Source: Pinus tabuliformis
Taxonomy: Eukaryota; Streptophyta; Pinopsida; Pinales; Pinaceae
Length of the DNA: 64,000 nucleotides
Direction of reading: 5' to 3'
Assembly (NCBI GenBank): GCA_031772625.1
Contig: CM062814.1
Coordinates: 360,751,750 to 360,815,749, forward strand
Part shown: positions 1-12,765 of the stretch, piece after piece
Position numbering within the stretch: position 1 is the first letter of the stretch
How the letters are laid out: each line of letters begins with the position of its first letter
The notes under the pieces: model-generated
The model's input: only the letters and a program-made list of their open reading frames with translations
Databases searched by the model: none
Told to the model about the DNA's origin: nothing
Made by a program: the position numbers and the translations under genes

Positions 1-3000
1 TGAAGCACATTTGACTGTTCTTGTTATGATGTATTTTCCACTTTTTGAATTGATAAGGAGAAGTTTTATTTTGATCCAACATTGAGTTGAATTAGAGGAC
101 TTAATCTCTTGGGTTAGGGCCCAACCCTAGTAGAAAAAGTTCCTCTCTTGTATCTATATTCTTAGGTTGGAATGTTAATTAGTTGCTGAAGTTTATTCAT
201 GTATTTCAGATTAAAAGACTGATTAAGTTGTTGTTCTATTCATGATTGCATTAGCTTAAAGGATAAATTATTTGTTGCAATTCAATAGAGTAGAATACAT
301 AAAAAAATCTTGTGACAGTGACCCCTATCCCATCTCCCTCATGGGATCATGATTAGAGGACCCCACTCTCACATCCCAAAAAAAGAGTTTGATTTCTTAC
401 CCATTGAATCAATTAAGTTGTAACATTAGCTAAATAGTTGTTTATGATTTCTTAGAAAGAGTTACACTTGTTATTTTTCTTTCTCCTGATTGTTGTAGCT
501 TAGAATATATCTCAGTTCATCAATCAAGATCTTAGCAACAGTTAGATTATTTTTTCCAAATTAAATTAATCTTTTCCATATTGACAGAAAAGAATTTAAA
601 AATGAAAAGTAATAAGTGTAGATGTTATGCTAGGACTATTTATTGTAGGCAATAATACTTTCCACAAGCTCCATTTAGGTCCTCTCCTCCTTCTATTGAT
701 GCATGCCAACCCATGTTCCAAGCCTCTATTTCCAGGTCACCGTGAGCAAGCCATCTTAGCGAAACACATCCTTCATGAAGTACGTGGCTTGGGAAAGGGT
801 TAATATCACCTTCCCCACACTGCCCCTATTGTCATACACCCTACCAACACTTCATATCACCATTATTACTCTCCAAAGCTTCTAATCCAACTTCCTATAG
901 CATTTTTGGATATCCTATAACAGTACATGACATCTTGTAGCAACATTCTATAGCTCACACGTACCAGCCTGGTTTGACCTTATTTTGACCTGTAATGATA
1001 GCTTATCCTAGTTGAGGAGTACTTCAACCCCTTAACTTGGATTCCATGACCAGAAGTGCCACCTAGACCAGTCCTTTCACTCCTTAACCTTCCTGTAAGA
1101 TAAAATAGAATTTGTTCTTTGATTTCTGAATTTAGAAATTTGAACTTTATGTACTCTCTAAGTGTGAAATAGATGGTCAATGCATGCATTCTTGAATAAT
1201 GAAATGGTAGAATAATATTATGTTTTCAAGAAACCCTAACAGCTAGATGATTGAGTTCAATTTAGCATAGTTTCTTTTTTTTTTAAGTAGCATAAGATTG
1301 GTGTCATTCCATAACATTTACAAGTTGACAACTTTAATCTTCTAACTGCAAAATTATTTACTTTCTCTTGACTAGGAGTAGACTTCACATTCTGCTTTCA
1401 GTACTTAGACTCCTTGCAGTTCAGTAGAGGAATGGTTTGGATCCCTAATGATCAAGTGACCAAGCTTAGGGTAGCAGGAGTAGAATAATGCAAATATTAT
1501 GTATACAACACTGTCACCTCAAAGTTTGTACGAAACCCCTGGTTGATAAAGTAAAGTTGGTAGCTTTGGGAGTTGCAACATTCTTGTTGCAATATTGGGG
1601 CTCATAAATTTTTTTTTGTAACAAATGATGATCTTGACCAATTATTCTTCATATAGAATTGTCAGAAGTCAAATCACTTTAGTCATCACTTAATGCTTCT
1701 AAATTTTAGGGGGAAATCTTGTTATAGGCCATTATGTTGCATTTCGTTAATAGGTCTGCAAACCAAATCAATCAATATCTGTAAACATGTTTTCATCATC
1801 CCTTCATAAATTCCTAAGCACGACCTTTCCAAAAAGTTTGAGTTTCTATGATTAAGTGCTCAATAATAATGTTTTTAGCCTCAATGCAATCTATAGCTTT
1901 AGTCACCTGAGTTTACTGCTAGTTGTTCCCTTCTGCACCAACACTGATAAGCACAAGTTGCTCCCTTCTGTAGTTGTGCTGATTTTAAAAATTCAGGAAA
2001 ATTAAAATGAATTTTGAGGCTTCCTCTTATACAATCTTCCAATGTTTCTTTACACATTTACCATGGATAAGAAGTTTGAACTCTATCTATCCCACCTTTC
2101 ATACTTCACCTCTTATCCCTTGATCTCATCCTCCCATCATATGTGGATCTCAATCCCATAATGGTAAATCCTAAATAACTACCCTTCTCCTATAAATTTA
2201 CTGCCATCTGTAGCATCATGGTTGGCTTTCGGAGATTTATAGTGCCCTTATTATGTTGCCTTTAACCTAAAGGAGTCATCATATTCATGCATTAGGGTTA
2301 ATATTGACATGTTCTTTGTGACAAGAAAGGATAAGTTAACTTAGGAAGACATCTACAAGATTTGTTATTATTTATGGTTGTAAATTCTCTCCTATTTCCA
2401 TTAATACAAAGAGTATCTTCTTTTCCTATATGTGGTGTTATATTTACATTCATGTATTTCAACGGATTGTTGATTCATTGAATAGAGTAAATGAATTATG
2501 GTATATGTAGTGGATCCTTTTCTTATTTTAGTTGTGTGTGTAGATTCTAATTATAGCACTCAGAGCTACCATTGGAGATTACAAGGGAGGATGAGGGGGA
2601 AGCTTGCTATAGATTTGAGGCAGGCTTCATTCCCATACACTAATTTATCTAAGGAAAAATTTATATTATTTTTATTTTGTTACTATAGAATAGGCCACTA
2701 GGTTTAGGGAATAAATCCTTATCTGTAATTTTGTAAATTCTGCATAACGTGCATGCTACAAAATTTCCTTTTTTTTTCTTGACAAGTGAAATAGAGCTCA
2801 ATATCAAAGGTAGAAAACTTCTATGTGTGAGGTACCACAAAGCTAGCCATTATAAAACCAATATTTTATTTTCTCCAGAATCTATCTCACAATATGTTTT
2901 CCGTTTACTAACATAGGTCATTATAGAAAACAGTAAGAAACATTTTTCTCATGTGTATTGTACAAAGTGCCTTACAAATCTCACAAAACTTGAGTTGAAA

Positions 3001-4790
3001 ACAAAAGTGATCATTTTACTTTAATAAATCCTCTTAAAATCAAAATTATATAAATGCACCATAACTAAGCATGCTTGGTATTTTAGTAATTACCAACAAT
3101 AGATGAAGATGTGGAGTGGACAATATTTTTTGTGTGTGTTTGACTATCATGTTCAAATAATGATCAAACCTAAACTACCTTAATTGACCACTTAATTCAT
3201 TTTTGTTGATGTGATGATAATTTTTTTGATTGACAAGTGGCCTCCTATGATCACAAGCTCTTCTTTGATCTGGTTGACATTTATGGAATTCGATTTTGAC
3301 TAAGAAATTTATTCTTTATAATCTCAGTGACCCTAGAGATCCCGTTTTTCGCTTTATCATGTTACTTAATTTTTTCAATTCTTCTCAATTTCCTTTTCTC
3401 CCTCCTTCCTTCATCTCTTTTCCTTTTTTCTCTCTCTTGTCATTCTTTCCAACTCTTGTTCCTTCATTTTATGTTCTTAGAAAATCATAGCAACCTCTTG
3501 GGCTATCTGGGGAGATTATTGGATTTGATTTAGCTTTTCCTCTAGTCATATTAAAGCTTCTTCTTACTGGAATACTTGATCTTGAGATAATTATTCTCTT
3601 GTTCCCTTACCATTTTCCTTTTATTGTTGGATATCTTATGGTATATAGATGAAGAAACCTGTGAGAACTTTTGGGAGTTCTTATTTTTCTCCACTTCTGC
3701 CAAAGGCTGTAACTAGTAATTACACTTGTAATAACATTAATTGTAATGGTATTTAAGTACATATTGTTGAATTTCAACGATCTTGGGTTTAGATTAGAAT
3801 ATTTAAATCTCTCGCGCCTAGCAATCACTCTAAGTAATCAAAGTGTTGCACTTCGGCACCAATCTTCACCCAACCTTCAACTCCTCTTTGTCACTACAAT
3901 ATAGCTTATCTAGGGATACTTTGGGTTATCAACATGTTGCCCTACACTAGACAAATGATGCCCAATAATTCACTATATATTCTACTCCTAGGATGGAATT
4001 TACACCTCGACGAAAAGACCTCCAAATGGCACCCATAGGCTGCTAAACACCCCTATCCAAATCTTGTCAACATACTTTTACCCAACACACATTTAACATG
4101 CTCCAAATCAATTTGTAACTTGTATTCCTTGATTATTCTGGTTAGGGTACTTTGGCGTACTTCCACAATCATCAAATCTCCATTCCACAATCCATAAACA
4201 ACCCTTTACGACTGCGGAACACCTTTATTAGTCATCTCCCCTAGCATGTAGTTGTTTTGAGATTTTAATCTCATCTATGCAAGCCTTAATTGTGGTGCTA
4301 TGGCCCGCGGCCTAGAAGATAGTTCTCTTGTAGCTTTTAGACAACATTACACTCTCTTCCTACCCTTAAAATAGTGCCCAAACAAATTTATAGTAAGGGT
4401 CTTCAACTCAGCCTACCTAACAAGCATTACAACTCCCTTCCAACAATTTTGGACCACTGCTCAACACTTGAACAGTCCTTGAAATCCACACTATACTTTC
4501 CTCCCTTACTGTGGTCCAAATTAGAAATATTCCTTTCCTCCACAGGTTGTTCTCCAACATATGCATTGCGCTTTTTGGATGAGGGTAAGTCCTTAGAATC
4601 ACCCCTTATACCTACCATAAATAAGGGCTCCAAAAAATCCTCTTGAGGGGCTTCTACAACTCCCCCAAGACTAATTTGACCTTAGGCTGACCTTGACACA
4701 CATGTGAAAACCCATCAAATTACTTTAAAAATTCATATCTCCTCTTCTACAACTTGGAATTCGATGTTTCTTGAAGCGTTATATTCTCCT
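1..4790. other. Intergenic DNA with no recognisable gene
   Basis: AT-rich sequence in which open frames are short (under 100 codons), overlapping and on both strands, with no domain, splice pattern or codon bias that I recognise. The 90-codon plus-strand frame at 4,374-4,646 has minus-strand rivals over the same bases and no recognisable motif. Probably decayed repeat DNA. Confidence 0.6.
3366..3470 (+). repeat. Pyrimidine-rich tract
   Basis: About 100 bases of nearly pure C/T with short TTCC, CCTT and TCTC blocks. The two overlapping plus-strand frames here encode only Phe/Leu/Ser/Pro and are composition artefacts. Confidence 0.6.
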
Positions 4791-4839
4791 TTATGCCATC
4801 TATAGTCTCGTGCCATCACATGTATAAATGTGCTCAAGG

Positions 4840-6560
4840 AAATTCCCAAAGCACAATTTGGTGCATAACCCCACACTTGGGTTCCAAGCCCACAAGTGAC
4901 TCTTGTGGCACTTTTCCCTCCCTAACCCGAACCCTAGGGCTCAGAGTACCTCCCAAACTACTCAAAAATCAACACAGATCTTAGATCATAGCTTTCAAAA
5001 GTCAAGTCCCCAAAACAAAAAAGAATATGTGCATAAGAATTGCCTTTGGATTTATTAACATCCTTTATCTAATATGCGCCAAGTGTAAACAAACATGTCC
5101 ATAGGGATTCTCTATGATTATATTCCATTTACTCTTATGTAAACCTAATAAGCTATATATGTCAATACCATTGTATCAGCCACAAATTTATGTAGTATGT
5201 GGAAAGGTTAAGTTTCTCTAAATGTTCTAACATAAGTTCCATCTCTGCGCACAAAACGAATGGCCAACTAGGGGTACTAAACTCTTGGCTCTTATAGATA
5301 AATGTAAGCAAATATCATTGAATAATACATCACACAATTGCAGGAGAAATTTCATGCATATTTTTAGATGTACCTCTATGTAATTGTCTTCCAAAAGGAC
5401 AAAATAGATATGGATTGAGGCCTTGTGAATTTTCCACTTCTCACTATCTATTACAAATTTCATCACCGTAAAAATCATGCCTAGGATATAAGAAACCATG
5501 AAAAACTATGGTTAGCATTTTTGTTTTGGATTATGAACCCATTCAACTTTTTCCCTTAGAGAACATGATAAGAATTATACCCAAATGAATATTCTTAACT
5601 TAACTGTTGTAGTGTACATGAGTAGTACACATCCTTTAGTGAAGGGTCTCTTCATTTGGAAAACTATATAATAGGCATAACATGGAAACTATTAGTTGGA
5701 TTGGGATTTCAACATATCCACCATATATTCCCTTCATTTCCAAGTCTTTAAACTTTTTTCTGCTATTCCAACATGCCTTCAACAACTTTCATGGAGAAAT
5801 GTTAAAACTTTTTAGCCCATCTTCATCTAGAAATACTTTGTCTTTCTATAGCTTGTAGTACATTTCAGTCTCTAATGAATTACATGAAGAAATTCTTCCC
5901 ATGGTTATCTATGATCATGACCTGTTTAATAGTAATATGTTTCCCTAACCTCTCAACGACCTATAGACACAAAAGTATAGGTGGATGAATAGACACATAA
6001 GGCAACCAATATGTTTTAGTACCATTGTAAACCTCTAAGTCTAGGTCACATAGAGGTATATTTTCACTCTAAAGAAATTTATATACCTTTCACCATGTAT
6101 ATGTGGTCTATTTTTCAATTAAGCATTGAGTATACTAATTCTAAAGATGAAACAAGTTGTTATGCTCCCCATCATTTGAAGTCACAACAGGTTGGGGCTT
6201 TGCAATGTTATTTCTTAGGCATGTACATGATCCTCCTATTATCTAGTGAGAAAATAAAGCACCCATTATGAAGATTATCTCACAATGCTAGATGAAGAAT
6301 ATTTAGAGAACTATGATTAAAAATTCTTTACATCTCTACTAATCCATCTTACAAATTTTAAAACCAGCATAAGGTATTGGGCTTCTATTGTGGCAACAAA
6401 ATGAAGTTGACACAATCGACCTCGGAAAAAATTCTAGATATCATTACAACTAAAAATGCATGATCTTGACAAAGAGGGATTTATATGGCTTCATTGAGAA
6501 CTTTTTCCACATTATAAGGACTAACGCTTTGTTTCCTTACTAACAGAAACACATGTTGAT
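4840..6560 (-). repeat. Diverged direct repeat, copy A (possible old 3' LTR)
   Basis: Aligns by eye with 9,540-11,082. Colinear landmarks include GTAAACCTAATA (5,140 vs 9,820), AGAGAACATGATA against AGAGAGCATGATAG (5,560 vs 10,232), a TAGTG-ACATGAGT block (5,610 vs 10,285) and an ACCCATT-AGATTAT block (6,258 vs 10,850). The order and spacing are kept over more than 1.5 kb with many substitutions, so the duplication is old. No coding capacity is visible. Confidence 0.6.
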
Positions 6561-7739
6561 ATATAAATCAGTAGATATGGAAATGGAGAGAACACACCCT
6601 TGAATTCCTAAATCAACTCTTCCAAATTTTGCATCTATTCCATAGTACACCCCTCCATGTATGACTTAGCTGTCACACATTCTTCTAAAAAATGATTTTC
6701 TATTAAGAAGTGCAAAACATACCTTCTTCTAGAAATGATCATCTTTTTTGCTTGGCTAGCACTAACCAATGATATACTCAACTTTCCCTTGTGTGCATTT
6801 ATGATAAAGGATTTCTCATGGTTGATGAGAGGTTAATGGTTGGCTCTTTGCGTGAATATTCTATCTTCCATATATATATATGGATTCTCAAACACAACTC
6901 CATGTAAATTAATTGGAAATACATCCAATCCTACCTTATCAATAAAGCTAACAATTACAACAAATTTGTTTTTTCACTATACCCATTAACATTGAATCCT
7001 CATGTACCCAACCTAATGGATATGTGCTAGGATCATGATGAATCTCCAGTCCTAGTTTCTTTATACATGCTATAAGATTCACTTATGATCTTAATTTCAA
7101 TAAAGCATGAATTTTCATCTTCGTTACCTACATGTTTACATATGAAAGGTTGGCCATTTCCCTGTCTTCCTACAACTAAAGGCTGCTCATATTCAACCCC
7201 GTATATATTGATGTATAGGAAATATTATCATCCACATATGACGTATAGTGCACCTAGTTACTTGATGCCATGGATGTGTTTTTTTTATTCTTACCATCCT
7301 ACTCTTTTTCTTCTTTTGTTTTAGCTTTGGATGCAACTTCCAAAAATTCTCCACTATAGGACCATAAATATTACAATGGTTCGATTGGTTCGATTGGTTG
7401 TTGGGATCTTTGCACTAGTGTGTTATGGCTTCTATATTTTTTTCTTTTCCCCCTTTCCATATTTTCCCCCCACATTGGAAGCTTCTTAGAGCTCCACTAC
7501 ATTAACCCACTTCATTTCCCTTTCAATTCACCTATATTCACTAGTTATTATGCCTATGAACAAGTACTATCCACTATTCTAGGTTTAAATAACATCTATT
7601 ACTTTAGATATCATTTTGGGATTCAACTGCGTTAAGTAAGATCATTCATGTATGACCATTTCCATGAGAGGTAGTCGTAACTGACTAATTTCTCATGATT
7701 TTTGAATAGTTCACTTAGCACTCATTGCATCGGGTGATG

Positions 7740-8190
7740 CTCACAGGGGTGAATAAAGATGCCAGGGTATACCTCCCACATACATTACGAATACATATGG
7801 GTTCTTTGGCGATATACCAAGCATTATTTCCATCTCCCTAAGTTTCATGGGGTACTCATGTATACTCTACATCTTTAAGTGGCTAAGGTAATTCTATTAG
7901 ATCCATTGATCATACACATTTTTCATAAGGTATAACTATGACTTTATGAGACTTTTGAAATCCTCCCACTTAGTCGCTAGAGCATCTTTTTTCGGTTAGG
8001 ATGTTTGTGTGTCCTTCTAACCAAGTCAAGGAATATCCTTCTAGTTTCACATGAGAAAATGAAATTTTATGTTCTTCCTTTACATGTTGAGGTTTAAAAT
8101 AAAATTATAAACATGACAACTAATTATTAAAGTTCAAAGCATCAATATTACCTTGAAATGACTTGATGTCAACCATTGATTTTGTCTTAA
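7740..8190 (-). pseudogene. Ty3/gypsy gag relic
   Basis: Read on the minus strand from 8,190 downward, the sequence gives a broken but recognisable plant gypsy capsid. An early VDIKSFQGNIDALNF segment is followed by VKEEHKISFSHVKLEGY and SLTWLEGH (the usual L-x-G-x-A-x-x-W-W region). After a frameshift come WEDFKSLIKS, YDQWI and finally EYPMKLREMEIMLGI with SPKNP. In-frame stops and at least one frameshift exclude function. The retrotransposon-gag family match is from memory of the family pattern; the order of motifs is seen directly. No zinc knuckle was found below 7,740. Confidence 0.75.
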
Positions 8191-9539
8191 ATATGGAATA
8201 TGAATGGTTCATGGAAATAAAATTAGGCTACTACATATTAGGTTCTTTCTTATAATTCCTCGCTAGTTCTTCATTATAATTTGATCTCCCCTTTAATCTC
8301 ACAGTTTTGATATAACCTTCATATTCTCCAAATATCCCAAACTTGTTAGTCAGGGCCACTGTGAGGAAGCTCACGTTATAGTTTATATCTATGAGTCATG
8401 CTTTCAGCTATCCAAGCCTCTTCTCTATAGGATCTTGAGGGTTATTAATAAATTCAACAATCATTTCCTTGCTATCATGAATTTTAGCTTAAGCAATCTA
8501 GAGTCCTTGCAAATCCCAACAATACACTCAAGGAATATTTTTATGATACCAATATGATTCATAAAATTCCATTAATATTCCATCACATAGTTTATTACAA
8601 CATATCTCCTAAGATATAATGGAAATATGAAATCTATATTATGAGGGCTAATTTTTCCTTATATTTCAAGATTTGTTGGTTATTTTATTATGCTTATGCA
8701 TGCAATATATGAAATACTAGAAACAGTAAAAAAATAAAAAATATAATCAATCAAAACTATAATAACATAATATATGACCTAGGAAGAACTTAGGACATAT
8801 AAATTAGTTGGAAATTTAGGCTTATCTACTCTCTATTTCTTTGAATGAAAGTGGATGTAAGAAAAAAGAAGTGGGGTTGTGGCCTGTGTGCTACTAAATG
8901 ACATAAGCCCTTTTTATTTTTGTTCCTGTCCAATCTCAAAATCCCAATTATCTATGGAATACAATGTGCTGAAAAATAATGGAATCCCTTATCCCCTTAG
9001 TGCATTGGCTATAGCACAATTTGATAGCCTACTAGTTGCTAAGTTTGACTACTTCAATTGTTAGCTATAGTTAAAATTTTGAATTTTGTAGATTCTTCTT
9101 CACCAATAAAATTACTAGCCCATTTTCCATCAATATTTGGGTTGAGATTGAATCCTCTCAAATGATGATGGTAAAAATAGGAAGGCCAAGTTCGGTGTTA
9201 CATAAATTTTTTATACATACTCTCATTAAGGGAATTATTGCACCATTAGAAATGTATATGTATGTATAATATCACTACAAGATTCAACACTTGAAAAAAA
9301 CAAAATTCCCAAAAAAATACAATATTTGATTCCTCAAACTATTTTGAGAAGGTTTTAGAAAGAAATTCACCAAATTGGGACTCGCTAGTAAAAAGGTTCC
9401 TATGAATTTATTCCTCAAAATTTTCCATTATAGAAGCATAAATATTAATGAAAAATAATATAATCATGCAATATGGATAAATAATTTTTCTTTTTTTCTA
9501 ATCCATTTCCTTTCTATCTTGGACATGATTATAGCATAC

Positions 9540-11082
9540 TCTTGAAATAGCCTCTAATAAGGAATTGTTCTATTGGGCCACTCTTTCCCAAGTCTCTAAC
9601 CAGTACCCTTAGTTGTACTTGCATGAACTGCAATATTATTTCATTGCAGGCCTTGGATCATACCTATGGAATGTTAGGTCCCTAGAATGAAAAAGCATCT
9701 TTGTATTAGAGTATTATTTGGATTCCCAATATCTCTTGATGGATATGTTGCTAGGTGTATAGGCATGTGTGGACGTACCACCTTCTTGATCTCTGAGAAT
9801 GCTCCACCTACCCTTCTGTAAACCTAATACAATACTTCTTAAATTACCACCCTATTAATTAATAACATAGGTAGTTTGTTGGGATGTTTAGTTAAATATT
9901 CTAAGATGACTACATTCTGGTCTGCAAACTAGTCACCGGTTGAGGATACTACCTACCTCGCTCTCTTATACATACATGGGATAGGTACATTGAATAATTG
10001 TTCATACAATGGCATGCTAAATTCCTCGAAAATATTTTTAGATTCTTGTATGTAGTGGTATTCTCAACTAACTTTGCAATAGATATGGAATAACACCTCG
10101 TGGATTGTTTTCCTCTAGGTAATAGCTTCGAATGGAATCTTCACACAAACAATATATAGGAGATATGAAGCAATGAAAAATTATTTTTTTCATCTGATTT
10201 TGGATTTTGAGTTTGGTAAATGTTGTCCCTAAGAGAGCATGATAGGATGTCTTTGTAGTTTCATATTCTTCACTCAATTTTTATAGTGCACATGAGTGAG
10301 ACCCATCATTTAAGGAATTTATCAACACTATATTCACCATATAATTGGCACAAAATGAAAGATACTACCTATACTAGTGTTTCTAAAATATTCATGAGGT
10401 ATTCCTTATTTTCTAGTGTCTTAAACATAATTCTACTTTTGGTATCTTGTAGTACATTTCAATATTTTAGTCATTGATTGAAGGAATAGGATTTTTGTAC
10501 CCGATCATAACTTCTTTGGGATCAACATGTTTTGATCAACAACTTAATTTCTTATGCAAAGTAAAGAATAAGTGGATGAGAATCCACTTTAGGTAATCGA
10601 CATGTTTTAGTAGCACGGTAAAAGTTTGATTATGGGTCATGTGTAGGTGTAATTTTTATGTCAAATAACCAATATACTTATAAAAATGTATATATGGTGT
10701 ATGTTTTGATGACGCGTGAGGTATCCTAGAACTCAGGACCATATGCATTTTCAGGTTCCTCTTCATCTATGCTCTCAACTGCCAAGTGTTTACAAGTTTG
10801 GTTCTTGGGAATACATAGTCCTTCTACAAATCTAATAAGAAAAATGGGAACCCATTTTGTAGATTATATCAAAATACTATACATATAGGATTAATAGGTA
10901 GAGCCTTAAAACTTCTTTATTTGTTTACTAGTCCATATCATAGGTTTAGAAATCAACATAGCGTAAAAGTTTACATAGTGAGAGGATATTATTCTACATA
11001 CACTATGAAGAGGAGGATGATTAAGAACTATAATAGATGTGAGATCTAGATTTGAGAGACAACATTCTCCGACAATATATTG
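9540..11082 (-). repeat. Diverged direct repeat, copy B (possible old 5' LTR), interrupted
   Basis: Counterpart of 4,840-6,560. Similarity runs up to the left edge of the compact element at 11,083 and resumes after it at 14,065 (GACATGCATTG region against 6,490-6,560), so the compact element landed inside this copy. Confidence 0.55.
11078..11082. repeat. Target site duplication, left copy (TATTG)
   Basis: TATTG directly precedes the left LTR and is repeated at 14,060-14,064 directly after the right LTR. Confidence 0.85.
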
Positions 11083-12368
11083 TGATGCAGGAGCATCCGG
11101 CGCTATCAAGAAAATGAGGAATCCAAAGCGGAGCAAGGAAGAGGACATGGACCATCGCAGTAAACAGGGGACATTTCTGTTAAAACAGAGCTTAAATGAT
11201 GGAATAGATAAAGTCTCTTGAAGACTTAATTAAATGTAATCTACCATATGTATGCATGTACAGATAAGTAGGGACAATTGAGTGATTCATGGAGAGGATT
11301 TGATTAGATCCTTTCAGTGATCTGATCCAATGTGTGTTATAAGTGATGAACCTGCGTGTTCAAGAGCAGGAGAGAGAGTGTGACAATTAGAATTTGTGTA
11401 AGCTGAGTGAAAAAAATGTAATTGATAGTGAACTTTTTCATAAGTTTGAAATGCCTTAGATCTGTAACTATGTTGTGTATAATATAAAGTGTGTTTAAGT
11501 GTTGAATTGTACATTTGTGTGTTGTTCATAGATAGTCTAAATATTCCATGTTACAGGTTTGATTGACCATCGATCCCTGTAAGGATCGATGGCGATCCAA
11601 TGATTGTATGGTGTGTCATGTGTAGACAGAGTTTGGTCATATATCTATGTTAAAACATAGAAATCCATCAAATCGTGAATGAGATCAAGTCTAACAGGAG
11701 GTTGGAGAAACAATGCACAGGATCCGTTGCATCTCATAGATCAACAGACAAGATCAAATCATGTGGAGAAGCACTAGTAATATCGCATCAGCGAAGTTCA
11801 TACACAAGAGGTGGACCTTAGGTCTTGGACAATTGCGATGAGTGATTGTCTCTTTATCACATCAGCAGAAACCTTTCAAAGTTATCAGAACTGGCCCTTG
11901 AAACAGTGCGATTGTGATCTTGTGATTAATCGTCAACCGTTGAATCAAAGGTCAAGATCGAAGGTCGTGATCTAATTGCTGATCGGAATTTGGAGAGGGA
12001 AGGGCAATGGATAGTGCGATACACCAGTTACTGATGGGTTGATCCATTGATGATTGATAACGATGAAGCCGAGCGCTGATCGGAGATTGGACATAATGAA
12101 CATCAGAGGAGTGTTGCAGAGTAGCTTAATGAGATGGACCTGATGAAGTTATACATGCGGGTGGATACTTTTGAGATCTGGCTTTTGTGTTGAGGCAGTT
12201 TTTCCCATGTAATCCATGTATTCTGATTAAATGAATGATCCCGGCTTCTAAGGCTTAAGAACATATTTAACGCTTCCAATAATTAGTGGGTCATAACCCA
12301 CAGGCTTCATGATCGAAATTTATAAAGAAAGGGGAAATTGGCTAGACCCCCAAAATCTCCTTTCATCA
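11083..12368 (+). repeat. Left LTR of compact element
   Basis: It matches 12,766-14,059 along its full length. The shared landmarks are the GGAAGAGGACATGGACCAT block near its start, the stem-loop at 11,567, the CCATGTAATCCATGTATTC block near 12,207 and the TTTATAAAGAAAGG block near 12,318. Short frames inside it are not conserved as open frames in the right LTR. Confidence 0.85.
11567..11592 (+). other. Perfect 10-bp stem-loop in left LTR
   Basis: CCATCGATCC and GGATCGATGG are exact reverse complements separated by CTGTAA. The equivalent structure in the right LTR is at 13,258-13,283. Confidence 0.7.
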
Positions 12369-12765
12369 TTTCATATTAGAGCAGGGAAAGGGAAGAAAAT
12401 TTCCTATGAGAAGGAAGAAGGAGTGCAAGAAGAAGGAGAAGAGGTACAATTGTTGAAGTATGGTGAGTTTATGGTCTTACTGTCGTACAAATAGCGGTAG
12501 CGGAAGGTGAGAAGACTTGCAGCAACCTAGAGCAAGGAGTGCTCAATTGGTTCCAAAGAAGAGAGAACCAGAAGGATGCCAAAAGACTAAGCTCAGGAGA
12601 AATCTTAGTAAGGTATTGTGTAGTAGAGGAAGACTCTTACTGCAGAGATTGGTTGCAGCTCACAGAAGATCTTGAAGGCAGCTCCACTGAGAAGTGGGTA
12701 GAATTGCTAAGAGACAAGGAGAGGCATATGACCAGGAGGTAATAAATTTTTGTGCCTTGGGAGTC
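12369..12765 (+). other. Internal domain of compact element
   Basis: 397 bp, purine-rich (many GAAGAAGGA blocks at 12,400-12,445). Two short frames can be read: one entering from the LTR and ending at 12,494, and one of up to 67 codons ending at 12,742. Neither resembles gag, protease or any domain I know. The role is presumably cis-acting (packaging, priming). No clear polypurine tract precedes the right LTR; the nearest candidate is a GGGAG at 12,759-12,763. Confidence 0.6.
12371..12382 (+). promoter_or_regulatory. Degenerate tRNA-iMet primer binding site
   Basis: TCATATTAGAGC, then AGG, lies two bases after the LTR end and matches the plant consensus TGGTATCAGAGC at 9 of 12 positions. Confidence 0.6.
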